Source: Tridacna crocea (taxonomy: Eukaryota > Mollusca > Bivalvia > Cardiida > Cardiidae). From it: a DNA stretch of 64,000 nucleotides. The stretch covers positions 48,524,992-48,588,991 of the forward strand of contig OX031065.1 in assembly GCA_943736015.1 (NCBI GenBank), given 5' to 3'. Of this stretch, positions 18,266 to 29,099 are shown piece after piece. How positions within the stretch are numbered: the first letter of the stretch is position 1; each line of letters begins with the position of its first letter. The position numbers and the translations under genes are program-made. The notes below the pieces were generated by a model. That model did not search any database, was not told the origin of the DNA, and saw only the letters and a program-made list of their open reading frames with translations.

Positions 18266-18926
18266 GTGATGAGGTACAAATGCTTTCAGATTCAACAAGT
18301 CTTAAATCATGTCGTATGTGTAAAGCTTACGTTTTTATCCAGAGTTTTCTTTTACTTACAGTTTAAACGTCAGCTATAATTTATTCACTTAGCATAATCA
18401 TTGTGACAAACGCTTCCTCTGCCTTTAAATCCAAGAATTATCTACATGTGTGGCATACTTGTCCAGATCTCGAACGTCACTCCACTTACAATGACAACAA
18501 CTATAGCGAACAACACTGCTTTGTGTCATTACATAAAGTGAGAAGTAATATGACGAGGTATTTTTTTACTGTCATTTTTTCCAGGATATCATTCGCGATT
18601 CGCGATTCCAAGGTAACGTAAACGAGATCAATAGTTCTATAGAAAATTTCTCCAGAACAGAAATAACAGAGGAGTCATATTCCAGGTTTCCGAATAACCA
18701 ACAATGATAGGAAAGTAGTGTACATGTTTTTTTTTATGTTTTATGAAATATGAGAAAGTCCAACACCCATGTGACATAGTCTCATTTTTATACGTGTGTA
18801 TTATAATATGATCACGTTATATGTACATCTGTTTAATGATTTTTTTTTTCAACTTTATTGCAGTAATACCACTGCGACAGTGGTCCTACACATGCTTTTC
18901 TCGATTTCTTTTGTCAATACCTCCGA
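18266..18926. other. no recognised feature
   Basis: No gene or repeat partner seen. T-rich tracts near 18725 and 18840. Confidence 0.5.
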
Positions 18927-19162
18927 TAAACCCTTTACCAAACGACGAAATTGATGTTTTTTTCACTGGTCCAAATTGAAAGCACTTGCAAACGACAATA
19001 AAAAATTAATTCCAAAATTAAAATTGTTTAAAGCAGGGTATAAAACATTGTGGGAAAAGAAGAAAATGCTGGTAACCAGCATTTTCTTCTTTTCCCACAA
19101 TATTTTCAAAAGGCTTCTGTCTCAGGGTCGTAAAAAACAGGAATAGTTGGGTAAAAGGATAA
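18927..19162 (-). mobile_element. MITE-A copy, degenerate ends
   Basis: ATAAACCCTTTACCAAACGA and GGGTAAAAGGATAA ends. Both hairpin arms share the AAGAAG/CTTCTT variant. Confidence 0.85.
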
Positions 19163-19640
19163 TGACATATAAGGAAGTCCAACACCCCTGTGGCACAGTC
19201 ACATTTTCATACTTTGTTCATTATATGATGATAAGGCCTTCGTCACACCGAGCTAATGGAAGAGTAACGGATAAATCAAAGTGTTGAAAGTACTGATGGC
19301 TAGGGGCAAGTGGAAAGTGCATATACATGTACATGTATGTGTAAAGCACATTGCATTCAATCATGAAATTTTCAAGTAAAAAAGTAAAAAAAAAAAGTAT
19401 GGATGCCAATACTCGGCTGCTGTTGCTTTAAGTTAAGATAGTAAGTCGAAAAGTCAGGCATTACTGTATCAGAAATTAGGGATGTTTAACTGCCCTTGAT
19501 TTATGTCTCCCTTTTTGATAATTAACAACTAGCCCTAGTTTGAAGTAAATATCATGATAAGCAACTACTTCCATAATAACTGCTTTTTTTCCAGCATTCG
19601 AATTAATCATGAGATAGACTGTTTCTTTTTGCATATCGAA
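19163..19640. other. no recognised feature
   Basis: Only a short ATACATGTACATGTATG palindromic run at about 19321. No gene seen. Confidence 0.5.
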
Positions 19641-19644
19641 ATTT

Positions 19645-19735
19645 GACTAATAGCGAAAAGTATCAGCGCGGACTGCGCAGGCGGACATGGGTTGATATTT
19701 TTTACAGATGCATGAAGACCCGTTTTGCCACAGTA
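19645..19735. repeat. decayed repeat D hairpin
   Basis: AGCGAAAAGTATCAGCGCGG ... GGGTTGATATTTTTTAC. Confidence 0.45.
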
Positions 19736-19974
19736 CGGTTTATATGTTTATACTTCAACAGGGTAAACTTGGGATTTTTCCTCTCTCATCACTAATGTCA
19801 CGGATATGGTGTATATTAATCACCTTCCTTTTTCGATATCAGACAAGATGTCCAGGAAACTCTTATAGATAAGTTATTCTATAATGTACAGGTCTAAAAA
19901 CGATCTGGATTAACTACGGGCATTATCAAAAACACGTATACTGTTAGACCAAAATACATTTTTACGTATCACCC

Positions 19975-21270
19975 TTGTAGTATGTGCAGATTTTTAGTAT
20001 CACGCGCAGATGTAATCTGTGTAGGTTTTTACACATCACGCACAAATACTCTGTGTAGATTTTTACACATCTCGCATGTACTCTGTGTAGGTTTTAGACA
20101 TCACAAATGTACTATGTGTAGGTTTTTACATATCACGCTTGTACTCTGTGTAGGCTTTTACACATCACATGTACTCTGTGTACATTTTCACATATCACGC
20201 ACAGATGCACTCCATGTACTTTTTACGTATAACGCCAAATGTATTCTGTAATCCTCTTTACGTTAACGCATAGATGTACTCTGTGTACATTTTTATATAT
20301 AACGCACAGATGTATTCTGTGTACGTCTTTACGTACCACTCACAGATGTACTCTGTGTAAATTTTTACGTATTACGCACAGATTTTTTGTGTATGTGTTT
20401 ACGTATCACACACAGATGTACTTTGAATACGTCTTTACGTATCATGCGCAGATGTACTCTGTGTACGTCTTTACGCATCACGCGCATATGTACTCTGTGT
20501 ATGTCTTTGCAACATGCACAGATGTACTCTGTGTTTAGCCTTACGTATCACACACAGATGTACTCTGTGTTAGTCTTTTCTTATCACGCACAGATGTACT
20601 CTGTGTTCTTTTTGTATGGCTCACAGATGTATTATGTTTTTGTCCTTAAGTATCACATACAGATGTACTCTGGGTACATCTTGACGTTTCAAGCATAGAT
20701 GTACTTGTGTACGTCTTTACGTATCACACACGGATGTACTCTGTGTACGTCTTTACGTATCACACCCAGAGGTACTCTGTGTTCGTCTTTACGAATCACG
20801 CACAGATGTACTCTGTGTTTGGCTTTAAGTATCAGGCACAGATGTACTCTGTGTTCTTATTTTTGTATCACACACAGATGTACTCTGTGTACGTCTTTAT
20901 GTGTCGCCAACAGATGTAGTCTGTGTACATCGCTCACAGATGTACTCTGTGTTCGTCTTTATGTATCACGTACAGATGTACTCTGTACATCTTTACGTAT
21001 CGCTCACAGATGTACTCTGTGTTCGTCTTTATGTATCACGTACAGATGTACTCTGTGTATCACGTACAGATGTACTCTTTACGTATCACGCACAGATGTA
21101 CTCTGTGTTCGTCTTTAAGTATCAAGCACAGACGTACTCTGTGTTCGTCTTTACGTATCAAGCACAGATGTACTCTGTGTAAGTCTTTACGTATCAAGCA
21201 CAGATGTACTCTGTGTTTATCTTTACGTTTCATGCACAGATGTACTTTGTGTACGTCTTTACGTCTTTAA
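19975..21270 (+). repeat. minisatellite, 36-bp unit, about 36 copies
   Basis: Units of the form CAGATGTACTCTGTGTACGT then CTTTACGTATCACGCA. The spacing is 36 bases where regular (for example 20521, 20557, 20593), with shorter deleted units near 20990-21090. As 36 is a multiple of three, long open frames appear by chance in three frames. They are not called as genes. Confidence 0.95.
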
Positions 21271-21439
21271 AGTTGTTCGTAGGAGGCATTTCGGGTCGTC
21301 CTTGTGGTTTTACAGACTTCTGTTCATTTCATTTCTTGTAAAAAATTACCAATTAAGGTATAATTGTTAATGATTCAATTTCTTTTACTTACTGCAATGT
21401 TGTGGAGTGAAAAACTACTGATATCATCCAAATGATAAA

Positions 21440-21662
21440 AATTGCTAGATATCAAGAAACAAATTGAACTATCACGACGATTTTATCTCGAATGTCAGCT
21501 CCGTGCACTATTTAGAAAATATTAAGTTTATCGTGATAATTTTTCTCATGAACCTTTTAATTATCTCGATGAAGTTTCCAGGAGATTTTGATTTATCGTG
21601 ACAGTTTTCTGAAATTATCATGACAGCTATATCGTATCTCGTGGCTGAAATATGACACCATA
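21440..21662. repeat. repeat O copy 2
   Basis: TTTATCGTGATAATTTTTCT and TTATCGTGACAGTTTTCTG motifs, inverted relative of 1836-2070. Confidence 0.45.
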
Positions 21663-21728
21663 CCTAATAAATGCAACGCCTACATCATGTTTCGCTTGTT
21701 ATATCAGAGAGGAAATGCTAAGAACTAG

Positions 21729-21957
21729 TTAACCCTTTACCTCATAAGGCATTTCTATGGTATCTCTAAATGACCCTAAATAACAGCAATGATGAAGCTG
21801 TTTCTTATGTGTATATGACACCTTTTGATAGCATAGAAAACATTGTGGCAAAAGGTGAAATTGCTCGTGACGAGCAATTTCACCTTTTGCCACAATGTTT
21901 TCCAAAGGCTTCTACAAGTAATGCGTAGAAATGAGTATCTGTGGAGTAAAGGGTTAA
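21729..21957. mobile_element. MITE-A, GGCAAAAGGTGAAA subfamily
   Basis: TTAACCCTTTACCTCATAAG and GTGGAGTAAAGGGTTAA ends. Its hairpin is perfect but has a different arm sequence (GGCAAAAGGTGAAATTGCTC) and loop GTGAC. Confidence 0.9.
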
Positions 21958-21999
21958 CTTCGTACCAGCACTCTTTCATCGTTAAATATCATTACATTT

Positions 22000-22230
22000 T
22001 TAACTCATTACCAAACGACAAAATTCTAGGTTTATCCAAGTCAAAAGCATTTGCAGACGACAAAATAAAATTGACTGAAATTAAAAAAAAAAATTAGTGA
22101 AGGGTAGAAAACATTGTGGGCAAAGGAAAAATGCTGGTAACCAGCATTTTCTCCTTTTTCCACAATGTTTTCTAAAGGCTTCTTTCTCAAGATTATCAAA
22201 GGTAGGGATTGTGTGTGTGGTAATGGACTC
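22000..22230 (-). mobile_element. MITE-A copy
   Basis: TTAACTCATTACCAAACGAC at the left. The right end is GTGTGTGTGGTAATGG without a clean TTAA. Hairpin slightly mismatched. Confidence 0.85.
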
Positions 22231-22256
22231 GTTTCGACAGCGGAAAATTCAATCCA

Positions 22257-22415
22257 TTAAAACTTAGAAAAAAAATCCATCTTACAGGGTTGAATAAATA
22301 TACAAGCGGACGGAATAGATGTAAGGATCTAAGATCAGACTGCACGTTCTGTGCAGTCTGATCTTGACCTCTTCCGTCTACAAAAGGTCACGTTTCCGCC
22401 GATGGCGCGGTAAGG
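22257..22415 (-). mobile_element. MITE-B copy
   Basis: TTAAAACTTAG at the left. Hairpin GATCTAAGATCAGACTGCAC ... GTGCAGTCTGATCTTGACC, outer stem GGACGGAA/TTCCGTC. Confidence 0.7.
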
Positions 22416-22419
22416 GTCA

Positions 22420-23090
22420 GCTATAATTATTTGTCAAACCTTTATCATCCGGCATTGACTTCGGTCTTAGTATCAACCAGGTATTAAGATTTTCCCTTTA
22501 AATTTTCAACACAAGTACTAACCGTTCAGCTGTAACTGTGGATCGAGTGTCAAAGAGTATGGCCAACGATCAGCCTTTGCAAACGAACAGTCTGATCTTG
22601 CCCCGCACTGTTCGCGTAGTGCATTGGAGATCGTGATAAACAGGTTTTGGATTAGGTGCCAATTAACGTCATAAACGTGATCAATGAAAATCTAATATCA
22701 GTTGATAATGTGAGTGACAATGACTATAATACTGTGTGTAACGAAATCTATTTCTAACTGACAAATTTGACACTTGCCTCATTCATGGAGTTGACATTTT
22801 AGATAATTTGTGGAAAAAGGGGGGAAAAATAACAAGAGATTACACATTTTCCTACGATTTCCTTGTATTTGAAAAAGAAAAGAAAGTGCCTGCCTGCATT
22901 TTCTGCACATGTTTCATTGACTACTTCTGCATGTTTGTAGAAATTTTCTAACAAGTCTGAGAATAATCCCTTTTGTAGGGGGGTGGGGAATATAATTATG
23001 ACATGGTAATCATTTTGCGACCATTAATTTATACTAACCGACCGGCATTCCTTTTTTTTTTCTTTCAACGGTATGCGAAAACTTGGTAAT
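22420..23090. other. no clear feature
   Basis: A decayed MITE-B core may lie at 22560-22615 (CGATCAGCCTTTGC ... CAGTCTGATCTTGCC). Nothing else recognised. Confidence 0.4.
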
Positions 23091-23092
23091 AA

Positions 23093-23546
23093 ATAGAGGA
23101 TATTTGTTTTTTTCGGTGAAAGATCGAAATTTATTACATCGAGTGGATACCATCGGTAATATTTTCACGAGTGGCGCAGCCACTTGTGAAAATATTACCT
23201 ATGGTGTTCACGAGATGAAATAAATTTCGATCTTTCGCCGAAAAAAACAACAAATATTCTATTTATTTCATGCTTTTTACCCTTTCTGGGAGGAGCTATA
23301 TCAAAATTCAGTACAGTTCTTTTCCTTTACTCCCCGTGGCGTACCCCTCCCGCATAGCAACGTTACGTCAAGCGCGAGAAATGTAAGGTATATGACGTCA
23401 TATTTCCCATCTGGTTGTTAGGCACGCGCAATTTACCTAGGCAACAAGAACGTGAAAATCGGTATTTTCACTGGTGATACTAGTGTAAGATCGAAAAATA
23501 TTTTCACTGCTATTTCTCGATATCCTACCGGAAAGCATGAAATAAT
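23093..23546 (+). mobile_element. repeat C copy, full length
   Basis: ATAGAGGATATTTG start, hairpin to 23247 with GGCGCAGCC loop, full CRE TGACGTCA at 23393-23400, end CCGGAAAGCATGAAATAA. Confidence 0.85.
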
Positions 23547-23832
23547 ACACCGTAGCTGTGGAACATTGACTTTTGTGGATGGCAGTGATCAGAATTAGAC
23601 ATTAACTCAGATGTTCCTTGCCCAAGATCACTCCAATACAACCAGGAGATAAAATCGGGATTTCTGAGGACGGAAGGCCTACATGTATCTATTTAATGGT
23701 CATTGACAGATACTTTTTCTATAACTTTTTTTTAACGTATTTTACTCTCCTTCTGCTCTGTTTTGTTCTGTTTTACCGCGTGGACATCTCTTTTATTCAT
23801 TAATGCCTGCTGAATTTTCATAAAAACTAGAC

Positions 23833-24027
23833 CAGGTATTCAAAAACTATTCTTACGAACGTTCTTTGTCTTATTCTTCAAGATTTTCTGACAGTGAAAG
23901 TACCAGAACTTCTGATTGGCTAAACCATATTGTTTAGCCAATCAGAAGTTCTGTTACTTTCACACTGACAAAATTCTGAAGAATAGGACTAAGAATGTTC
24001 TTAAGAATGGTTGATGAGTACGGGCCC
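23833..24027. mobile_element. repeat L copy, near-perfect hairpin
   Basis: Inner arms AGAACTTCTGATTGGCTAAA and TTTAGCCAATCAGAAGTTCT pair perfectly across CCATATTG. Outer arms CTATTCTTACGAACGTTCTT pair imperfectly with AAGAATGTTCTTAAGAATGG. Confidence 0.75.
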
Positions 24028-24199
24028 CGGGCTGTGCAACATCTTGCCAAGAGAAATTTGCACGTGACTCTCACGTGATCAACATTGCCAATTCATATCT
24101 AACGGAATTTTATAAATCTACCTCTAGACTACAGAGCCGTGTGAATGTCTGATCGTTATTTCACCTATTTAATCGGCACAAGGCTGATTAATTAGTTGA

Positions 24200-24742
24200 T
24201 TTTGCGATTATCCATCGTCGCCACCGGTCGGCCACATGGGCGACCCCACCCCCGACAGTTTTTAACCTTTTACTCCATAGATACTCATTTCTACGTATTG
24301 CTTGTAGGAGCCTTTGGAAAACATTGTGGCAAAAGGTGATTGGGTTTTAACAGTAGGTCGAAGTCTATTTCAATAGTATAAGTAGTTAACAAAAGCTTTG
24401 ACAAAAAATAAAGTCCCTAGGCATTGTACGCTTTGGAGGTCTAAAGACTTTTTCAGGTCATTTTAAGGAACGATTACAAAAAATAAAAACAGTCTTACCA
24501 AACACGCACACTGACTTTATAACAAGGGTCCGATATCACTACCTACATGTGACGTCACACTGACGTCCTTGTGAGGGGTGTGTCTATCACCGTTACATGG
24601 GACCTCGATTTGACGTCTAAACCCAAAAAATTGTAGTGATTTTAGATGCCCAACCGTGAGAATCGAACCCAAACCCTCAAGTGATCCGAAACACCACGTT
24701 CACGAGTCCGACGCTGTGCCAATTGAACTATAGGGTCTCGTC
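24200..24742 (-). mobile_element. tRNA-headed SINE, interrupted
   Basis: Read on minus: A box TAGTTCAATTGGC, B box GGGTTCGATTCTCAC, then GACGTCAAATCGAGGTCCCA as in the SINE at 36994. Its 3' part (CGTCGCCACCGGTCGGCCAC on plus) lies beyond a MITE-A fragment. Confidence 0.65.
24262..24340. mobile_element. MITE-A fragment, GGCAAAAGGTG subfamily
   Basis: TTAACCTTTTACTCCATAGA at the left, one hairpin arm to GGCAAAAGGTGATTGG, then lost. Inserted in the SINE. Confidence 0.65.
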
Positions 24743-24825
24743 GGATAAGGCTGAGTTTATGAAATAGATCTTTTCAATTGGAACAAAATATTTTAGGGCG
24801 ATTTTTAAGTTACATAGCGGGCTAC

Positions 24826-24904
24826 CATCTTCGAAAGCCGAGATGGCGATCAGTGCATATATCTTAAAATCCACGTAGTGACCGTCACCTTTGCTTGCGA
24901 AGAT
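24826..24904 (+). mobile_element. short F-type element, 79 bp
   Basis: CATCTTCGAAAGCCGAGATG and TTTGCTTGCGAAGAT ends with almost no interior, a deletion derivative. Confidence 0.55.
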
Positions 24905-24949
24905 ACATACATAAGGACTTAAGCGCAAAAAAAAAGAGAACAAAGTCCA

Positions 24950-25400
24950 TTTATTATATACCTAGCAGTGAAATCCTGGAATTTACCAGTGTAATAAATT
25001 TTGGTATCATCACTAGTGACGATATCAACTTTCACTTTCACTTCCTGCCGTAATTTAGGAACTACTTTTTTTCATTAAGTGCTTATAGATAGTGTTAATT
25101 GTAAGTTCTATATTTTCAACCAGACAATCCAACTACTTTTCTCAGTCTAAACAATAAATAAATAAATTAATTAATAAATAAAATTACAAAAATATTATTG
25201 GAAAAGGAGAAAATAACAATGTTAATAAGGTATATATTAAATAGAAAAATCAACCGGTTATTTTTGATACGAAAAATATCTCACTCAGATGCGTCGTAAG
25301 GCGTTAAAACAAAAACTTGTGCTGCGTACTCGTTTTTTCAACGCCTAACAACGCATCCTCGTGAGATATTTTTCATATCAAGAATAACCAGTTTATTATC
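24950..25400 (-). mobile_element. repeat K copy 1
   Basis: Matches 46825-47272 inverted: CCTAGCAGTGAAATCCTGGA, ATATCAACTTTCACTTTCAC and the end hairpin GATATTTTTCATATCAAGAA / CGAAAAATATCTCACTCAGA. Confidence 0.7.
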
Positions 25401-25638
25401 CTCTATATCTCCACCGAAGGAGTTATCCGTGCTGGTCGAATAAAGGCTGGGTCAATTAGATAGATCTTTTCACTAGGGGAAAAAATGACGTTTGATGTAT
25501 TTTTACGTATCCATACCATCTTTGCAATGCAATGTGACGATCGCTTTGTTGATCTTAAGATGAATGTAGCTATCGTCTCCTTAGCTGGCAATGCGCACTT
25601 ACGAGAGAAAAAGAACACGGCAAAAAGATATATGATGT

Positions 25639-25867
25639 TTACCTCTTTACTACACGAGAAAATTTTAGACTTGATCCAAATTGAAAGCATTTGCAAACGA
25701 GAAAATGAAGGTGACTAAAAAATATAAATTTGTTCTGGGAAGGGTAGAAAACACTATGGGAAAAGGAGAAAATGCTGGTCACCAGCATTTTCTCCTTTTC
25801 CCATAGTGTTTTCAAAAGGCTTCTCTCTTAGGGGAGTCAAAAGTAGGGATTGTGTGGTGTTAGGTTA
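25639..25867 (-). mobile_element. MITE-A copy flanked by TTAC
   Basis: Both ends carry TTAC where other copies have TTAA (TTACCTCTTTACTACACGAG and GGTGTTAGGTTAC). Both hairpin arms share CTATGG/CCATAG in place of TTGTGG. Confidence 0.88.
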
Positions 25868-25979
25868 CTGAAACATTAACAGTTGTTTGTATCAGTCAGT
25901 TATTATCTGGTCACTGATCTATATTGACAAGACAATAACATTGATATTGAAGTCGCCGCCTAACCTCTAATTTAGCGAA

Positions 25980-26173
25980 TTAACCCTTGTGCTGTTGATC
26001 ACGACTTATTGCGCCTTTTACGGACAGCGTAGATTAAGATCAGACTGCACAGAACGTGCAGTCTGATCTTGACCTACACTATCCGATGTAGTGAAGATTT
26101 CTTTCCATGTGAAAAAGATTCAATCGCAATACTTCGCTTTTGTACTATCAGATTTATAAATTTAGCAGTTTAA
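25980..26173 (+). mobile_element. MITE-B copy, both TTAA ends
   Basis: TTAACCCTTGTGCTGTTGAT to TTTAGCAGTTTAA. Hairpin GATTAAGATCAGACTGCACA / GTGCAGTCTGATCTTGACC. Confidence 0.85.
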
Positions 26174-26189
26174 CTGTTTACAAAGAAAA

Positions 26190-26300
26190 TCCGATTTTTG
26201 ATAATCACTAGGAAGCGAGGTTTAACAAGCATTGTGAGAAAAGCAGAAAGTAATGGTAACCAGCATTCCCCCCCCCACTCCAATGTTTTCTAGCTGTTTA
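26190..26300. mobile_element. decayed MITE-A
   Basis: Hairpin remnant GCATTGTGAGAAAAGCAGAA ... ACCAGCATTCCCCCCCC. Confidence 0.45.
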
Positions 26301-26314
26301 AAGGGAGGTTTTAA

Positions 26315-26590
26315 ATTTTAAGTGACGTATATTTTGTGACATGTGAATGTGAAAGGCTTTCAAATATTACACGTCTAAAAATATCATTGACAGGAGAAGA
26401 GAAAAGAGCAATTACAAAGGCTGATGACCTTAGAAGCTTATTAACCCTCTTCCAATCATTTCTGTTGCCTGAAGATGTTTTGGGAGTTGTAGATGGAGAT
26501 CAAAGGGCAGAAAGTATGGAGTATGATCCTGGATGTAAATACATATACCTGCCTCCATATCTCTTGACCCATATACTCCAGAATAACTTA
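26315..26590 (+). pseudogene. unrecognised coding-like fragment
   Basis: An open frame of about 90 codons from the stop before 26315, without an ATG near its start, reading ISLTGEEKRAITKADDLRSL and later GVVDGDQRAESMEYDPGCK. Composition looks protein-like and unlike the surrounding AT-rich repeats. The frame runs on into a MITE-B copy from TTAA 26588, which truncates it. It could be an exon, or a gene piece. I do not recognise it. Confidence 0.3.
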
Positions 26591-26760
26591 ACTGGAACGG
26601 TCTCTTTCAAATTTGGTCTCTTTGAAATTTATTTTTGGGGAGAAAATATCATTTTTTCGGACAGTGTAGATCCAAGATCAGATTGCACGTTCTGAGCAAT
26701 CTGATCTTGATCTACACTCTCAGCAAAAGGTCAGTTAGTCGCTACAGGCAGCCAAATAGT
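26588..26760 (-). mobile_element. MITE-B copy
   Basis: TTAA at 26588. Hairpin CAGTGTAGATCCAAGATCAG ... TGATCTTGATCTACACTC. Right flank GGTCAGTTAGTCGC as in other copies. Confidence 0.7.
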
Positions 26761-26790
26761 CAACTTATGTTTATCAAGGTTATATTATCA

Positions 26791-26934
26791 GTTGTACGGT
26801 CAGGTGACAGGGAACTTGGAAAATTGTTCACGGCTGTGGTTAATCATGTCACCCCGAGCCGAAGGGGAGGTGGCGACATGATTCACCACAGCTATGAACA
26901 AGTTTCCAAGTCCCCTGCCACCTGACCGTACAAC
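26791..26934. mobile_element. hairpin element N1, 144 bp
   Basis: Long stem: GTTGTACGGTCAGGTGACAG pairs with TGCCACCTGACCGTACAAC, and GAACTTGGAAAATTGTTCA with TGAACAAGTTTCCAAGTC. The loop is near CCGAGCCGAAGGGG. Confidence 0.8.
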
Positions 26935-26964
26935 GAATTTATTATACTTCAAAGTTTTACCCTT

Positions 26965-27305
26965 TCAAAATGCGTTAAACGAAATTTTCTTGTTTTATAA
27001 TCTCACGAATCGGGTATGCTGACGAAATAGAAATTACCTTCAGAGTGCCCCAATTCAATGAAAACTGACGTCACTGGAAACTGACGTCACTAAAACGTGC
27101 AGTTTGGTGCATAAATATGCAGTCTGGTGATCCATCGACGCCGGCATTTTTGGATGTTGTGTTGCACGTGTAGTGATGTTTACGGGGCACTCAAAAGGGA
27201 AACTGGTTTTACGTGGTTTTTGCCAGCGAACATGATATATGTTCCCGGCATGTTAACCAATCAGATCACGAGAAATTTCTTTGCAGTATAATAAGAACAA
27301 AAGTT
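26965..27305 (+). mobile_element. repeat Q copy 2, best copy
   Basis: TTATAATCTCACGAATCGGG start, GGGGCACTCAAAAGGGAAAC, end AACCAATCAGATCACGAGAA. Inverted relative of 6921-7260. Confidence 0.7.
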
Positions 27306-27315
27306 TACCTTCTCT

Positions 27316-27505
27316 CATCTTCGCGAGCCAAGTTTACGATCTCTACGTGGATCTTACCTCGACTGATTGAGCCCGATTTCGAGATTCCTGCGATGCGCCC
27401 TCTATTGGATGCTGGTTATTATCCCCCTTTACATCATATTTCTAAAAGCAAATAAAATACCGTTTTACAAAGCGCTTACGAATACACATGAAGCAATAAG
27501 CAGAC
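27316..27505 (+). mobile_element. truncated F-type element
   Basis: CATCTTCGCGAGCCAAGTTT, GATTGAGCCCGATTTCGAGA and CCCTCTATTGGATGCTGGTT as in F1 inverted. The far end is missing. Confidence 0.65.
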
Positions 27506-27509
27506 AGAA

Positions 27510-28250
27510 ACAGAATTTCCCCTCTGAATGCCCCAAATTTCAATGACACTGACGTCACTGAGAACTGACATCAGCGAAACCTCGGTAAAACGTGCTGTTT
27601 GGTTCACGAACTACACGATGTTACTGCGATAAACATTCGACGTTTTTTTCTAATTTAAACATGGATTTATACAAGTTCAAAGTAAATAAGGTTTATGCAT
27701 TTTAATAACTTCTTTGCAAAATTAAACGAACTAGATCTAGATCTACATGATGTTACTGCGATAAACATTTTTTTTTTTATCTAAACATGGATTTATACAA
27801 GTTCAAAGTAAGTAAGGTTTATGCATTTTAATAACTTCATTGCAAAATTAAACGACTACTGATTGCATCAAACGATCACTGGATTTCTCGTGTACGTTAT
27901 ATAATATTAGTTGTGATACTTCACAATTACCTGACGAAGGGACTGCCTAGTGTATTTGTTTTAGAATGACAACAAATGATGATTTATATAATTAGATATA
28001 AATTCTTTTTTTTTTAATAATTCATTTTTTCCTCTGTAATGACAGCCATCAAGGGAAACTAGTGAAATGCTCGTACAGATCGACGCCGCCATTTTGAATG
28101 TTGTCTTGAAAGTGTAGACTTTACGCATACGGGGCTCTCGAAAAGTAAACTTATTTTTCGTGGATGTTGCCAGTGTCCAGGAACATAATATATATTATGT
28201 TTGGGGTATACTATCTAATCAGATAGCGAGAAATTTCTTTCAGTAAAATG
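27510..28250 (+). mobile_element. repeat Q copy 3 with internal duplication
   Basis: Q start (CCCCTCTGAATGCCCC) and end (AATCAGATAGCGAGAAATTT). A unit of about 131 bp beginning GATGTTACTGCGATAAACAT occurs twice (27618 and 27749). Confidence 0.65.
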
Positions 28251-28475
28251 AAATCTCCAATCCAAATACCCAGGGTGATTTATTATTGGCCTGGCCTGGT
28301 TTTTCTTTGAATCCTACGATAATGCAATGCAGAACATGAAAAGGAAACGGCTCCTACCTTTCCTTTGAATTCCATTTCTAAACCCTGTGAACTATAGAAT
28401 TCAATAACGCTCAGGTGTTGAGCCTGTATTCAGCACGCAACTTTGCACCAAATAACAAAACGAAGATATCCGACT

Positions 28476-28800
28476 TTAACCCTTTACCAAGCAATCCCTG
28501 GTTTAACCCTTTCCCAAACGGCAAATTTTGGACCAGACCAAATTCAAATCATCTTGCAGATGACAAATAACAATTGCTAAAAAGATGATTTTTCTATATG
28601 ATAGGGTAGAAAACAATGTGGGAAAAGGAGAAAATGCTGGTTACCAGCATTTTCTCCTTTTCCCACAATGTTTTCAAAAGGCTTCTATTCCTGACCCGTA
28701 AAAACCAGGGATTGTTTGGGAAAGGGTTAAAGGCTTTTGAAAACATTATGGGAAAAAGGAGAAAATACTGGTTACCAGCATAATATTTTTTCTTCCCTGC
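28476..28800 (+). mobile_element. MITE-A copy interrupted by another MITE-A
   Basis: Left 27 bases TTAACCCTTTACCAAGCAAT to CCTGG, then the inner copy, then GGCTTTTGAAAACATTATGG. Right end decayed. Confidence 0.85.
28503..28730 (-). mobile_element. nested MITE-A copy
   Basis: TTAACCCTTTCCCAAACGGC to TTTGGGAAAGGGTTAA, with perfect hairpin, inserted at a TTAA 27 bases inside the outer copy. Confidence 0.93.
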
Positions 28801-28825
28801 TGGAAACAAATATTAATATTTGTGG

Positions 28826-29007
28826 TATACGTGCCTGTGAGATAGAGCGTCGGCCTCATTACCGTAAGGTCCTGAGTTCGATACCCGGAAGCGGGTGTCA
28901 ACTCTGGGATTTTTCTTTGGCCCACACATCCGGCGCGAGTACTGGTGTAGTTCCCAGAAAGCAGAATCGAGAGAGTATAAGTTTAAGTTTTAGTATAAGT
29001 TTTTAGA
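28826..29007 (+). mobile_element. tRNA-headed SINE
   Basis: A-box region TGTGAGATAGAGCG, B box CTGAGTTCGATACCC, then a non-tRNA body (GGGATTTTTCTTTGGCCC) and a simple AGTTTTAGTATAAGTTTT tail. Confidence 0.65.
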
Positions 29008-29090
29008 ACTGACTCCGCAGGCTGATCCGGGACGGCAATTAACGCAAATGCTCGAATGCCCCTTTTCGCGTGTTGCAGGCCAATATATTT
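29008..29090. repeat. repeat D half copy
   Basis: GACTCCGCAGGCTGATCCGG ... GAATGCCCCTTTTCGCGTGT. Only the right half is present. Confidence 0.5.
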
Positions 29091-29099
29091 TGGGTATAT

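Noticed and set aside
19982-21270. Several overlapping repeat-protein frames (ITHRCTLCTSL-like)
   Set aside because: They arise from the 36-bp tandem unit being a multiple of three. Several frames are open at once, with no codon preference or start evidence.
19975-21270. CRISPR-like array
   Set aside because: The units are continuous and similar throughout, with no unique spacers, and the genome is eukaryotic. It is a minisatellite.
28826-28910. Possible tRNA gene (plus)
   Set aside because: Same reason: a SINE head followed by a non-tRNA body and simple tail.
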